Below, one piece after another: positions 1 through 9,512 of a DNA stretch of 64,000 nucleotides; positions within the stretch are counted from its first letter, which is position 1, and every line of letters begins with the position of its first letter. The notes under the pieces are model-generated. The model was not told the DNA's origin and made no database searches. It worked only from the letters and a program-made list of their open reading frames with translations. The position numbers and the translations under genes are program-made. Source of the DNA: Candidatus Latescibacterota bacterium. GTDB lineage: Bacteria > JAAXHH01. The DNA lies in assembly GCA_022821085.1 (NCBI GenBank), contig JAJEEG010000006.1, positions 456,405-520,404 of the forward strand, written 5' to 3'.

Positions 1-2352
1 GGCGACGCGCCGGGGCGTAAGGCCGAACTTGCCCGACATCTCCCGGTCCACGGTGACCTGGACCTCGTCCTGCGTTTCCTCGTTGTCCAGGTCGGTGGTG
101 ATGGCCGTGATCTCGGGCAACTGGCCCAGACGCGCGTTCACGTCCTCCGCGATCTCTTCGAGCCGCCTCGGGTTTTCTCCGTGCAGGGCGATGCTCACCC
201 TCGGATCTTCCTCGCCGCCGTCGCCCCATCGCCATCTTACGACGAGTCCCGGCACCTCGGGAATGGTGTCCCTGATGATCCGGGCGACCTCTTCCGAAGA
301 CCGGTACGACTGCACACCGCCCTGGGTGCCGAGTATCAACAGGATCGCGACGTACAGCGCCGTCAGCACGGCGGTAATCTGCAGCGCGTTGGTTTTCCTG
401 CGCACCAGGACGAGCGCGACCGCGCACAGGGCGAGCGACCCCCAGACCCACGGCGCTTTGGCCTTGTGTCGAAGGACATCCCAGACCGAGTCGTCCGCGT
501 CGTTCTGGAGGAATACTTCAAAGGTGATGCGTCCGGGACGGAAATCGGATCGTATGGCCTTGATGTTCAGCGAGTCGGCCGAGGCCATCCACTGGTTTTC
601 CAGGTCGGTTACGAATCGATCGGTGTATTCCAGGCTGGCATACTCGCCCGGCTCGATGTACATCCAGACCCTTCGCGGGTCCGAGGACGAGTTGTCCAGG
701 GTCACGGAGCGCATGGGCACCAGAAAGGTCAGTATGACGAAGCCCCCGAGGATGAGCGCCACGTCGAGCCGGTGGTTCAGCACCCATCCGATCACCTGGG
801 CGTACCGGTGTTCGAGCGCCTCGAGCAGACTGACCGTCGGCAGGCGGCCTTCTTTCAGCAGCCGCGAAGCCAGGAGCGGTATGAAACTGAGCGACATCAC
901 CAGGGACGAGATCAGGGAGATGGTGATGACCAGGCCGAACTCCCGCATCTCCGTCTGCGCGTCTCCGCCTCCGATGAAAAGCAGGGGCAGGAACACGATG
1001 GCCGTCGTCAACGTGGCGGCGCTGACGGCAACCGATATTTCGCGGGCGCCCTGGATCGCCGCCTTCACGGGCTCCACGCCCAGCCGTCGGAGCCGGACGA
1101 TGTTCTCCAGCACCACCACGGCGTTGTCCACCAGCATGCCGATTCCGAGCATCAGCCCCATGAGCGAAATGAGATTGAGCGACAGGATGCCGTAACCGGT
1201 ATTCACGAAATACATGACCGTGAAGGTCACGAGGATGGACGCGGGGATGGACGCGGCGATGATGAAGGTCGTCCGGTACCTCCGCAGGAAGAAAAACAGC
1301 ACGCCCAGGGCGAAAAGCCCGCCCCACATGCCGGCGGTACCGAGCGCTTTGAGCGAATTCAGGATCCAGGAAGCCTGTTCGAAGTAGATGTAGTAGGAAA
1401 GGCCGGGCCAGCGCGGATCGCGGGTCAGGTCGCCCAAGGTCTCCTTCACGGCCGCCGTGACTTCCACCGTGTTGGCGTTCGACTCCTTTCTGATCACCAT
1501 GCCCACGGCGTCCTGGCCGTTCAGGCGGAACCGTCGGTATGACGTGGGCTTCCGGTATTCCACACGGGCCACGTCGCTGAGCTTGAGGCCTCTTTCATTG
1601 ATCGGGTAGGACTGGATGTCCTCCACGGTCTCGAAAGCGCCCGTGAGCCGGACGATATAGCGGAACCCGCCGTCTTCCACGTAGCCTCCGGGCGAGTCCA
1701 TGTTGGCCTGGTCCATGGCGCGGATGAACTGTTCCACGTTTACCCTGTACGCCTTCAGCAGGTCCTCGTCCAGGTCGATGATCACCTGTCTGGACCGGGA
1801 TCCCCACGCGTCGATGCCGGCGATGCCGTCGATCCGCTCGATGCGGGGGATGAGCTGCTCGTCGACGACCTGGAACAGGGCGTCGCGGTCGCCGTGCCAG
1901 GACAGGGAGAGATACATGACGGGGATGTCCGTGCTGGAGAACTTCCGCACCCAGATCCGGTCGATCTCGTCCGGCAGCACCGGCCGCACCCGTTCCACGC
2001 GGTCCCTGACCTCCACGTAGGCCAGCTTCATGTCGGTGCCCGGTTCGAAGACGAGGTTCACATTCACGCCGTTGGTCCTCGAATTGGATTCCACGCGCCG
2101 CAATCCGCGCAGGGTCTTCAATTCCCCTTCCAGCGGACGGGCGATCAGGTGGACGTTGTCCTCCGGCGTGGAATTGGGATAGGGCACCCAGACGTTCATC
2201 CAGATCCCGTCTCTCGCCGGCACGAGCTCCATGGGCAGAAGCCGGAAAGAGACCGCCCCGAAGAGGATCGCGCTGACCAGGACCATGAACACGGTGACGG
2301 GCCTTCGGAAGGCGAAGGCGGTCCAGTTGTAGGGAGAAAGGAATTTGAACAT
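1..2352 (-). CDS. RND efflux transporter permease (C-terminus beyond window)
   Basis: This is an inner-membrane, proton-driven RND (AcrB/MexB family) permease. The frame is open for 784 codons from the ATG at 2352 to base 1, so the last third of the protein is missing. It begins MFKFLSPYNWTAFAFRRPVT, the usual short cytoplasmic stretch before TM1, followed by the periplasmic porter region and the TM2-TM6 block with the conserved loop around NAVVVLEN. It lies directly downstream of another RND permease, 21 bases after its stop, and the adaptor gene precedes both, so the three probably form one operon. Paired permeases are known to form heterotrimers (MdtBC type), which is an inference here. 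The Shine-Dalgarno sequence is weak, suggesting coupling. The substrate is unknown. Confidence 0.9.
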   Translation of the reverse strand, partial: MFKFLSPYNWTAFAFRRPVTVFMVLVSAILFGAVSFRLLPMELVPARDGIWMNVWVPYPNSTPEDNVHLIARPLEGELKTLRGLRRVESNSRTNGVNVNLVFEPGTDMKLAYVEVRDRVERVRPVLPDEIDRIWVRKFSSTDIPVMYLSLSWHGDRDALFQVVDEQLIPRIERIDGIAGIDAWGSRSRQVIIDLDEDLLKAYRVNVEQFIRAMDQANMDSPGGYVEDGGFRYIVRLTGAFETVEDIQSYPINERGLKLSDVARVEYRKPTSYRRFRLNGQDAVGMVIRKESNANTVEVTAAVKETLGDLTRDPRWPGLSYYIYFEQASWILNSLKALGTAGMWGGLFALGVLFFFLRRYRTTFIIAASIPASILVTFTVMYFVNTGYGILSLNLISLMGLMLGIGMLVDNAVVVLENIVRLRRLGVEPVKAAIQGAREISVAVSAATLTTAIVFLPLLFIGGGDAQTEMREFGLVITISLISSLVMSLSFIPLLASRLLKEGRLPTVSLLEALEHRYAQVIGWVLNHRLDVALILGGFVILTFLVPMRSVTLDNSSSDPRRVWMYIEPGEYASLEYTDRFVTDLENQWMASADSLNIKAIRSDFRPGRITFEVFLQNDADDSVWDVLRHKAKAPWVWGSLALCAVALVLVRRKTNALQITAVLTALYVAILLILGTQGGVQSYRSSEEVARIIRDTIPEVPGLVVRWRWGDGGEEDPRVSIALHGENPRRLEEIAEDVNARLGQLPEITAITTDLDNEETQDEVQVTVDREMSGKFGLTPRRVA

Positions 2353-2373
2353 ATCAGACTCGTCGAGTGTTGG

Positions 2374-5300
2374 TCATGATTGGACGTGGCCCTCTGCGGG
2401 AGCGGCCTCCGGCGGAGCGCCATGCTGATCCCGGTCGACCAGCGAGTAGATCACCGGGATTACGATGAGGGTCAAAAAGGTCGAAGCGACCAGTCCCGCG
2501 ATCACGGTTACGGCGAGGGGCGTGCGGATCTCGGCGCCTTCGCCCAGACCCAGCGCGAGCGGAAGCAGTCCCAGAATCGTCGTGGCCGAGGTCATGAGTA
2601 TGGGGCGAAGCCTGACCCGGCCTGCGGTGATGACCGCCTCGATCCGCTCAATGCCGCGGCGCCGCAGCTGGTTGATATAGTCCACCAGCACGATGGCGTT
2701 GTTCACCACGATACCGGCCAGCATGATGATGCCGATCAGGACGATCACGCTGATCGCGATATCCAATAGATACAGGGTAAGCAGAACACCCGAAAGGGCA
2801 AGCAGAAAGGATATCATGATGATGAACGGATGGAGCAGCGACTCGAACTGCGAAGCCATGACCAGGTAGACCAGGAATACGGCCATGGCGATGGCCAGCA
2901 GCATGCTGCGCGAAGCGATGGTCATCTCCCGGTATTGGCCGCCGATGTCGATGCTGAAGTCGTCGGGAAGGCGCATTCCGGCCAGCCTCTCCTGCATGTC
3001 GCCGGCCACGCTTCCGAGGTCGATGCCGGTCAGATTCGCCGTCACCAGGGCCACGCGCTGCTGGTCGATGCGCCGGATCTCGCTCGGGCCTTCGTCCAGC
3101 TGGACCCGGGCCACGGCGCCGAGCTGGATCGGACCGCTCTCCTGCGTGCGGGCCGAAGAAGCCTGGGTGCTTGACTGGAATCCCGGATCTTCCCCTTCGT
3201 TGTTGCGGTTCCCGCGCTCATTCTGTCCGGTGTTCCTGCGTTCGACCGCGTTCACGGCCATGGCTTTCAACTGGGCGATCTGCTTCCGGTCTTCTTCCCT
3301 CGCCCGCACCAGGATGTCGATCTTGCGTTCTCCCGCCGCAAACCGGGTGGCCACGCTGCCGCGGACCTTGTTCCGGATCGCGTCCGCGGCCTGCCCGATG
3401 TCCACGCCGAGGGCCGCCATCCGGTCACGGTCGAATACGATCACGGCTTCGGGGTAGCCCGCCTCCATCAGGGACCGCACGTCCCGCAGGCCTTCCAGGT
3501 CGCCCAAGACGTCGACCACCTCGCCGCTGACGCCGCGGAGATCCTTGAGGTTGTAACCCCGGATCTCGACCTCCAGCGGCGCCTTGAAACTGAACAGCGC
3601 CGGTCGGACGAATTCGACCCGGGCGTCCGGTATATCGGCCAGGCGTTGCCGCAGACGGTCCATGACGGGGTCGCTGCCCCGTGTCCGAATGGCTTCTGCG
3701 TCGAGCATGACCCCGACACGGGCCACGTTTTCGCGTTCTTCATCCATGAGCGACCCACTGGACTCCATCGCGCCCACCACGACGTAGACCTGCCTGACGT
3801 CCGCATCCTCCCGGATCAGGGATTCGATCATCGTAGCTGTCTCGTCCGTATCCTCCAGCGGCGTGCCGGTGGGCAGGATCAGGTCCACCGAGAATTCGCC
3901 CTGCTCCATTTCGGGGATCAGTTCAGTGCCCAGGCGGGGAATGAGGACCATCGTCGTCCCGACGATCGCCGCGACCGCGAGCAATGTGACAAAGCGCTGG
4001 TTGAGCGCCCTGGTGAGGAAGGATACGTAGACGGTCTGGAGGCCTTCCAGCCCCTTGTTAAATATATACAGAACCGGTTGAGTCACCTTGCCCAGCACCC
4101 AGAAGACCCCGCGCAGGAGAAACCACGCGGGCAAGAGGATCACCAGAAACAGATTGGGAACGACGGTGAGCAGGATCTTGAACGTGCTGCCGACCAGGAA
4201 CCGGACAAGCAGGTAGAGGGGCAGGATCAGCCGGTAGAGTAGAACGAAGATCCAGCGCGGAATCGACGCCGCCGCGCGCAGCCACCGGTTCGCGTCAGCC
4301 TGAACATCCTGAACATCCCGGCTCCGGTGCTGCCTGACGCTGCCCCACAGCCAGTGGCCTGCAAGTACGAACATCCTTCCGGCCAGGTATACGGGAAAGA
4401 ACAGGATCCAGCTCGCCGCACCCGGCGCTCGGTCCCCACCCCGCCCGCGGAAACGTTGCGCGACCTCGCCGAACCAGCGCAGCCCCGGGAAGGTGTTCGC
4501 AAACCAGTCCGTCGTGTCCCGGACCAGCCTGCCGGCGAACCATCGGATCGCCCCGCCGCGCTCCTCCGCGGCCGTCCGCCTGAAATCTCCGAAGGCCGAC
4601 TGTACCCAGAGCCCCCGTCCCGCCCTCTCGCCCAGGCTGCCCTCCCTCGATGCCATCATGGGAATGAAGGTCAGAGCCACGGCAAGGGACGCCAGCAGGG
4701 CGAAGGTGACGGTCAGGGCCTGGTCGGTGAAGATCTGCCCGGCGATGCCTTCGATGAATACGATGGGAAAGAACACGGCGATCGTGGTCAGGGTCGAAGC
4801 GGTCACCGCCATGCCCACTTCCGACGCGCCGCGGCGGGCGGCTTCCACCATGCCGTCGCCTTCCTCCCGGCAGCGGAAGATACTCTCCAGCACGACGATG
4901 GCGTTGTCCACCAGCATGCCGATGCCCAGGGCCAGTCCTCCCAGGGACATGATGTTGAGCGTGGTCTGGCTGAAGAACATCAGGATGAATGTGATCAGCA
5001 CGGACACCGGGATGGCCACGCCGACGATGAGGGTGCTGCGGAGGTTGCGCAGGAAGAGGAAGAGGACGAGGATCGCCAGCACGCCGCCCCACTGGGCCGT
5101 CTTGATGACCTCGTCGATGGCGTTTTCGATGAAGCGGGACTGGTCCGACACGAGGTGCAGGGTCACGCCTTCGGGCAGCGTCGAAACGATGGTGTTCGTC
5201 TCGAATCCTATCATGGCGGCGCCGGGACCGGCGCCCGTTGATTCCGCACCGGCCGCAGCCGTTTCTTCCGACTGCTCTGCGGTTTCTTCCGATCGTTCGG

Positions 5301-6252
5301 CAACGACCTGTTCCGCATCCGACGTTGGATCTTCATCCCCCGTCTCCACATCGCCCAGCCGTTCCCTGATCGCCCGGGCGACCGTCACCGTGTTGGCGTC
5401 CGCTTCCTTGAACAGGGCGATCTCCACGCTCTCGCGGCCGTTGATCCGCGTAAGCGTCTTCCTTTCCTTGAAATGCCGCTGGACCGTGGCCACGTCGTGG
5501 AGGCGCACAGGCACCTCGCCCCGGCTGGAGATGATGATCTCGCCGATCTCCTCGACGGTCTGGAATTCGTTGACCGCCCGTACGATCAGCGCTTCGTCGC
5601 CTTCCTGCAGCTGCCCCCCGGCCTGGTTGATGTTCTCCGCCGCGAGACGCTGGTTGATCTGGCCGAAGGTCAGGCCCAGCCTGGTCAATTGCGCTTCGTT
5701 GATTTCCACCTGGATTTCTTCCACCAACCCGCCCTTGATGCGGACCGACGCGACGCCCGGCACCGTTTCAAGCTGCCGCCTGATCTCCCAGTCCGCCAGG
5801 TTCCGCAGCATGATCAGGTCGTCTCCGGACAACCCCAGGCGCATGATGGGATCGAGCTCCGGGTTGTACCGCAGGAGTATGGGTCGCTCGGCGTCCTGGG
5901 GCAGGAATACGCGGTCCACCCGTTCCCGCACGTCCATGATGGCCAGGTTCATGTCCGTGTCCCAATCGAACTCGAGCACCACGTCGGAGACGCCCGCCCG
6001 GGAGATGGAACTGACTTCCACCAGGCCGGTAACGACCCCCACGTCCTCTTCTATCCTGCGGGATATGAGGTTCTCGATTTCCTGGGGAGCGGCGCCTTCG
6101 TATTCCGTGCGCACCGTGAGGGATGGGTAGGAGATGTCCGGAAGGAGATTGACCGCCAGGCGCTGGAAGGACACGTATCCGAAGATCAGCGCAGCCAGTA
6201 CCAGCATCGTGATGGTGACGGGCTTGCGAATGGCGAAATCAACGATGTTCAT
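2374..6252 (-). CDS. RND efflux transporter permease with large TM6-TM7 insertion
   Basis: This is a second RND-family permease of 1292 residues, against about 1030-1050 for typical family members. It starts MNIVDFAIRKPVTITMLVLA with TM1 at about 11-30 and shows the TM4 motif GIGMLVDNAIVVLESIFR. Extra length sits in two places. One is an acidic Glu/Ala-rich insert at about 305-345 in the porter domain. The other is about 220 residues between TM6 (about 510-530) and TM7 (about 757-775), where AcrB has about 40. That insert carries three hydrophobic segments (near 614-637, 665-687 and 690-718). It follows the adaptor gene by 5 bases without its own Shine-Dalgarno sequence. Family assignment is firm; the insert's role is unknown. 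Confidence 0.93.
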   Translation of the reverse strand: MNIVDFAIRKPVTITMLVLAALIFGYVSFQRLAVNLLPDISYPSLTVRTEYEGAAPQEIENLISRRIEEDVGVVTGLVEVSSISRAGVSDVVLEFDWDTDMNLAIMDVRERVDRVFLPQDAERPILLRYNPELDPIMRLGLSGDDLIMLRNLADWEIRRQLETVPGVASVRIKGGLVEEIQVEINEAQLTRLGLTFGQINQRLAAENINQAGGQLQEGDEALIVRAVNEFQTVEEIGEIIISSRGEVPVRLHDVATVQRHFKERKTLTRINGRESVEIALFKEADANTVTVARAIRERLGDVETGDEDPTSDAEQVVAERSEETAEQSEETAAAGAESTGAGPGAAMIGFETNTIVSTLPEGVTLHLVSDQSRFIENAIDEVIKTAQWGGVLAILVLFLFLRNLRSTLIVGVAIPVSVLITFILMFFSQTTLNIMSLGGLALGIGMLVDNAIVVLESIFRCREEGDGMVEAARRGASEVGMAVTASTLTTIAVFFPIVFIEGIAGQIFTDQALTVTFALLASLAVALTFIPMMASREGSLGERAGRGLWVQSAFGDFRRTAAEERGGAIRWFAGRLVRDTTDWFANTFPGLRWFGEVAQRFRGRGGDRAPGAASWILFFPVYLAGRMFVLAGHWLWGSVRQHRSRDVQDVQADANRWLRAAASIPRWIFVLLYRLILPLYLLVRFLVGSTFKILLTVVPNLFLVILLPAWFLLRGVFWVLGKVTQPVLYIFNKGLEGLQTVYVSFLTRALNQRFVTLLAVAAIVGTTMVLIPRLGTELIPEMEQGEFSVDLILPTGTPLEDTDETATMIESLIREDADVRQVYVVVGAMESSGSLMDEERENVARVGVMLDAEAIRTRGSDPVMDRLRQRLADIPDARVEFVRPALFSFKAPLEVEIRGYNLKDLRGVSGEVVDVLGDLEGLRDVRSLMEAGYPEAVIVFDRDRMAALGVDIGQAADAIRNKVRGSVATRFAAGERKIDILVRAREEDRKQIAQLKAMAVNAVERRNTGQNERGNRNNEGEDPGFQSSTQASSARTQESGPIQLGAVARVQLDEGPSEIRRIDQQRVALVTANLTGIDLGSVAGDMQERLAGMRLPDDFSIDIGGQYREMTIASRSMLLAIAMAVFLVYLVMASQFESLLHPFIIMISFLLALSGVLLTLYLLDIAISVIVLIGIIMLAGIVVNNAIVLVDYINQLRRRGIERIEAVITAGRVRLRPILMTSATTILGLLPLALGLGEGAEIRTPLAVTVIAGLVASTFLTLIVIPVIYSLVDRDQHGAPPEAAPAEGHVQS

Positions 6253-6257
6253 GGAGG

Positions 6258-7409
6258 TTATTCCGGCGCTTCGGGAGCGACGATCTTGACCCGGGTGCTG
6301 TCTTTCATGCTCCGGTGGCCGGCGATCACGACCAGATCGCCCGGGCTCAGCCCTTCCTGGATCTCGGTGAAGTCCGCATCCTGCAGGCCGAGGGTGAGGG
6401 GAACGCGGGTTGCGATGCTGTCCTTCACGGTGAAGACTTCATCGTCTTCCAGCAGGGCGATCTTGGGGATCAGCAGCACGCCTTCGTGCTGGTCTGCGAG
6501 GATTTTCACCTTGACGAACATACCCGGCTTGAGCCGCCATCCGGGATCGGCGATCCTGATGGTGACCTTGAAGGTGCCGTTCTGCGGATTGATGATGGAG
6601 CTCACACGGTGTATCGTGCCGTTGAACGTGCCGTCCGGCAGGGTCTCCGTTTCGAGGATGACCTGTTGGCCCGGAGCTACGTGCGCCCACTCCATTTCGG
6701 GCAGATGGGTGTAGATCAGCAACGTGTTCAGGTCGACCAGCGTGAAGAGCGCATCCCCCGGCCTGGCCATGTTGCCGACGTTCTGGTGGCGTTCCGTGAT
6801 GGTGCCGCTGAACGGCGCGCGGATGGTGGTCTTGTCGAAGGCGACCCTGGCGGACTCCCAGTCCGCCCTGGCCATGATCAGCTCCCGCTCCTTCGCCTCG
6901 TGGTCCACCTCGCTGATCAGCTGTCCCTCAAGCATGGCCTCCGAACGATCGAACTCCTGCTTGCGGGCGTCCCGGATGGCCTCCGCGCGCGCCAGGGATA
7001 CTTCCTCTTCGTCGTTCTCCAGCACGGCGAGGACATCGCCCCGCTTCACGTAGTCGCCCTCTTCGACGCGCATCTCTTCGATCATGGCGGTCGTCCGCGG
7101 GTAGATCTGCGCATCGCGGTCGGCTTCCACCGTTGCGGTCGTCAGTACGACATCCGAAATGGTGCCCAGGGAAACCTCGATCACGTTCACCGGGACCGGC
7201 GGCACCTCCGTGGTGTCGGCATCGGCCTCGCCGTCCTTGCCGACGACCTTCGCTTCGCCGTTTTCCTCTTCGGCTGTATCCGAACTCGCAGATCCGCATC
7301 CCGCCGCGATGAATGCGACAAAGAATGCCGCCAGGAAAACGACGCATGCCGCGGTGGCGGCTGTCCGGGATAGACGCATGAAGAGGGGTAGAACGCCTGA
7401 ACGACCCAT
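6258..7409 (-). CDS. RND efflux periplasmic adaptor (membrane fusion protein), lipoprotein
   Basis: This HlyD/AcrA-type adaptor of 383 residues links the RND permeases to an outer-membrane channel. The N-terminus has a hydrophobic signal ending in FIAAGCGS, a lipobox with Cys at about residue 38, followed by an acidic linker. The barrel-sandwich halves flank a coiled-coil hairpin (about 110-190), and the family motif TIRAPFSGTI is present. The start at 7409 is supported by an upstream GAAGGAG sequence. It is the first gene of the operon with the two permeases. No outer-membrane gene is adjacent; the TolC homologue at 43863-45224 is a possible partner. Upstream lie a candidate promoter and three 19-bp repeats. 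Confidence 0.93.
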   Translation of the reverse strand: MGRSGVLPLFMRLSRTAATAACVVFLAAFFVAFIAAGCGSASSDTAEEENGEAKVVGKDGEADADTTEVPPVPVNVIEVSLGTISDVVLTTATVEADRDAQIYPRTTAMIEEMRVEEGDYVKRGDVLAVLENDEEEVSLARAEAIRDARKQEFDRSEAMLEGQLISEVDHEAKERELIMARADWESARVAFDKTTIRAPFSGTITERHQNVGNMARPGDALFTLVDLNTLLIYTHLPEMEWAHVAPGQQVILETETLPDGTFNGTIHRVSSIINPQNGTFKVTIRIADPGWRLKPGMFVKVKILADQHEGVLLIPKIALLEDDEVFTVKDSIATRVPLTLGLQDADFTEIQEGLSPGDLVVIAGHRSMKDSTRVKIVAPEAPE

Positions 7410-7427
7410 GCCTGCTCCTTCGGAACA

Positions 7428-7455
7428 ATACTAAATCTATACTAACTATTGTTAA
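7428..7455 (-). promoter_or_regulatory. Candidate promoter of the RND efflux operon
   Basis: On the minus strand TTAACA (7455-7450) and TAGTAT (7433-7428) are separated by 16 bases, 19 bases upstream of the adaptor start codon. The flanks are AT-rich in an otherwise GC-rich sequence. Confidence 0.45.
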
Positions 7456-7470
7456 TATACACCCGCAATA

Positions 7471-7527
7471 CCTTGATATTCACGTAATACCTTGATATTC
7501 ACGTAATCCCTTGATATTCACGTGAAG
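7471..7527 (-). repeat. Three tandem 19-bp repeats upstream of the efflux operon
   Basis: Three head-to-tail copies begin at 7471, 7490 and 7509. The shared core CCTTGATATTCACGT is identical in all copies and the last four bases vary. The array ends 16 bp upstream of the candidate -35 box, where activator or repressor sites commonly lie. There are no unique spacers, so it is not a CRISPR. Confidence 0.85.
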
Positions 7528-7591
7528 TTCGCATCCGTCTGCTCCATTAGACAGCGCACACGGGGCAATAGTTTCCGTTAAATGCACGGTT

Positions 7592-8431
7592 TCACCCCGC
7601 CGCCGCCAGCAATCGCGCCATGTTTCCGCCCAGGACGAGGTCCATGTCCGCCTTCGCGATGAAGGTACAGTGGGTTCGCACGGCCTCGAGCGAGTGCTGA
7701 TAGGTACTCGCCCGGGCGACGGGCGGATAGTTGGACGCCCAGCAGAGGCGGTCGGCCCCGTAGTACTCGTAGAGCTTGCGGACGATCCACATGCAGTCCG
7801 AGTAGGGGTATTCCCAGGCGGTTTCAGATACGTATTGGAAACCGGACAGCTTGATGTGGATGTTGGGTACGTCCGCCGACGCCAGGACCTCCTTGAGCAT
7901 GGGCCGGGGCGGCGGCTCGCCCACCTTCACGCCGGCCATGTGATGGCAGAGGAAGGGCGTGTCCGGGAACCGTCGCGCGAGCTTGCGCAGCGCGGGCATC
8001 CAGGCCGCACCCAGGGCCAGGGAAGCGATCTGGTTGAGTTCGGCCGCTTTCTCGAAGAACGCGAGGCCTTCCCGCGACTCGAACCAGTCCGTATCGCCCT
8101 TCAAATAGTGGGTGAACCCTTTCAACCGGTACTTCTCTACCGATTCGGCCAGCCGGTCGGCACCGCCCGGGATGTGGTAGGTGTCGGACCAGGAACAGTC
8201 CACGTCGGCGAACTGGATGAACCGGTCGGGGTTTTGGCGGACGCACTCGGCCCCGTAGTCGTTGTTGTTGGGGTTGTGTTCGATCCGGGCGCAGACCAGC
8301 ACCGCCTGGTCCACGCCGGCCAGGTCCATTTCGTGAAGCAGCATTTCGGCCCGGCCCCTGTTCTCCGGATCCGGAACTTCCGGTTCGTAGGGCCAGTAGT
8401 CCCACGCGTGGGCATGGCAGTCGATGATCAT
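7592..8431 (-). CDS. Amidohydrolase-family (TIM-barrel) metal-dependent hydrolase
   Basis: A 279-residue protein of the COG2159 amidohydrolase_2 type. The N-terminus MIIDCHAHAWDYWP carries the HxH metal motif immediately after the first strand. Further down are conserved His and Asp positions (LCHHMAG, the aspartate region near the end, WASNYPP). The ATG at 8431 was chosen because it has AAAGGA upstream and the family always starts just before DxHxH; an upstream in-frame extension would be noise. Relatives act as lactonases or decarboxylases on small organic acids, but the substrate cannot be told. The stop is followed closely downstream by the noncoding repeats of the efflux operon. Confidence 0.85.
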   Translation of the reverse strand: MIIDCHAHAWDYWPYEPEVPDPENRGRAEMLLHEMDLAGVDQAVLVCARIEHNPNNNDYGAECVRQNPDRFIQFADVDCSWSDTYHIPGGADRLAESVEKYRLKGFTHYLKGDTDWFESREGLAFFEKAAELNQIASLALGAAWMPALRKLARRFPDTPFLCHHMAGVKVGEPPPRPMLKEVLASADVPNIHIKLSGFQYVSETAWEYPYSDCMWIVRKLYEYYGADRLCWASNYPPVARASTYQHSLEAVRTHCTFIAKADMDLVLGGNMARLLAAAG

Positions 8432-8493
8432 CGTTGGTTTCCTTTCTGAAGTTGCGTGGTGTGCGGTCCGTTCGCGGCGGGCGGCCTGCGACT

Positions 8494-9378
8494 TCAATAC
8501 CGGTTGACCACCCATAGTCCGGCCGCCAGCAGCACCAGGCCGCCCGTGAGGTAAGTGGTCACCTGGTCGCCCAGGATGAGCCAGCTAAGGAGGACGCCGA
8601 ACAGGGGCGTTGTGAAGAAGAAGGCGCTGATCTGGGTGGCGCTGTGCCGCTGCAGCAGCCGAATCCAGACCAGAAAGCAGAATCCGGCCACGATGGCGCC
8701 CTGGTACAGGACCGCCGCCACGATAGCCGGGTTGATCGTGACGGGCAGGTGCCATTCGGTCGAAACCCAGAGGACGGTGAAGATGGGCAGCACGACCACC
8801 TGCTGCCAGAATATGACCGAGACGGGGGAGATGCGCCGGACCAGGACCTTGTTGATCATGATCTGGATGGCCAGGCTTATGGAGCTGCAGAGGACCAGCA
8901 CGTCGCCCAGCGGGGTCGACGGTCCTCCGGCTACGTCGTATATGGTCAGCGCCATGCCGGCGCCGGCCAGGACCAGCCCGAGGTTCTTCATCAGGGTAAG
9001 GCGGTCTCCCGGGATGATGTAGTGGGAGATGGCCGCGACGACGAAGGGATAGGTCTGCATGAACAGCACGGCGTGGCTTCCGGATGTTCGCTCCGCGCCG
9101 ATGTTCAGGAAAAGGATCTGCGCGGCCATGACGAGAGCGGGCACGACGATGATCAGGCGGTCGCCCCGCGCCACGTAGAGCGAGACGCCGGCCAGGCGCG
9201 TCCAGGCATAGACGCACACGAGGGCGACCCCGAAGCGCAGCACCGCCAGGAGGATCGGCGGTATGCCTTCCAGGCCCACCTTGACCGATACGACCAGGCC
9301 GCCCCAAAGCGTACAGAGCATCAAAACGAGGAGGACGGACCTCGTGGTCAACGGCTGGTTTTCGTCGATGTGGGTCAC
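8494..9378 (-). CDS. EamA/DMT-superfamily transporter
   Basis: A 294-residue integral membrane protein with about ten hydrophobic helices in two EamA halves, each with the small-residue-rich pattern of drug/metabolite transporters. The second half has QVVVLPIFTVLWVSTEW and the end has the typical PLFGVLLSWLILGDQVT. The start at 9378 is GTG. The next gene's ATG at 8431 lies 63 bases beyond this gene's stop on the same strand, so co-transcription with the amidohydrolase is plausible. Members export amino acids, metabolites or drugs; the direction and substrate cannot be inferred. Confidence 0.9.
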   Translation of the reverse strand: MTHIDENQPLTTRSVLLVLMLCTLWGGLVVSVKVGLEGIPPILLAVLRFGVALVCVYAWTRLAGVSLYVARGDRLIIVVPALVMAAQILFLNIGAERTSGSHAVLFMQTYPFVVAAISHYIIPGDRLTLMKNLGLVLAGAGMALTIYDVAGGPSTPLGDVLVLCSSISLAIQIMINKVLVRRISPVSVIFWQQVVVLPIFTVLWVSTEWHLPVTINPAIVAAVLYQGAIVAGFCFLVWIRLLQRHSATQISAFFFTTPLFGVLLSWLILGDQVTTYLTGGLVLLAAGLWVVNRY

Positions 9379-9512
9379 CCTGGCCAGCCTTTTTTGGGAG
9401 CCTTTTGCGGGACGTGGTCGGCAAGAGATGAAGGCAGGGCGAGATTATACGATTCGGGAAGGCTCGGAGGCAACGTTAAAGTTCGGGGCCGGCCGCGGGA
9501 CGCCGCGTCGGC

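Noticed and set aside
181-1542. Plus-strand open frame of 453 codons
   Set aside because: Shadow of the RND permease read in the opposite direction.
7471-7527. CRISPR array
   Set aside because: Only three 19-bp units without unique spacers and no cas genes.
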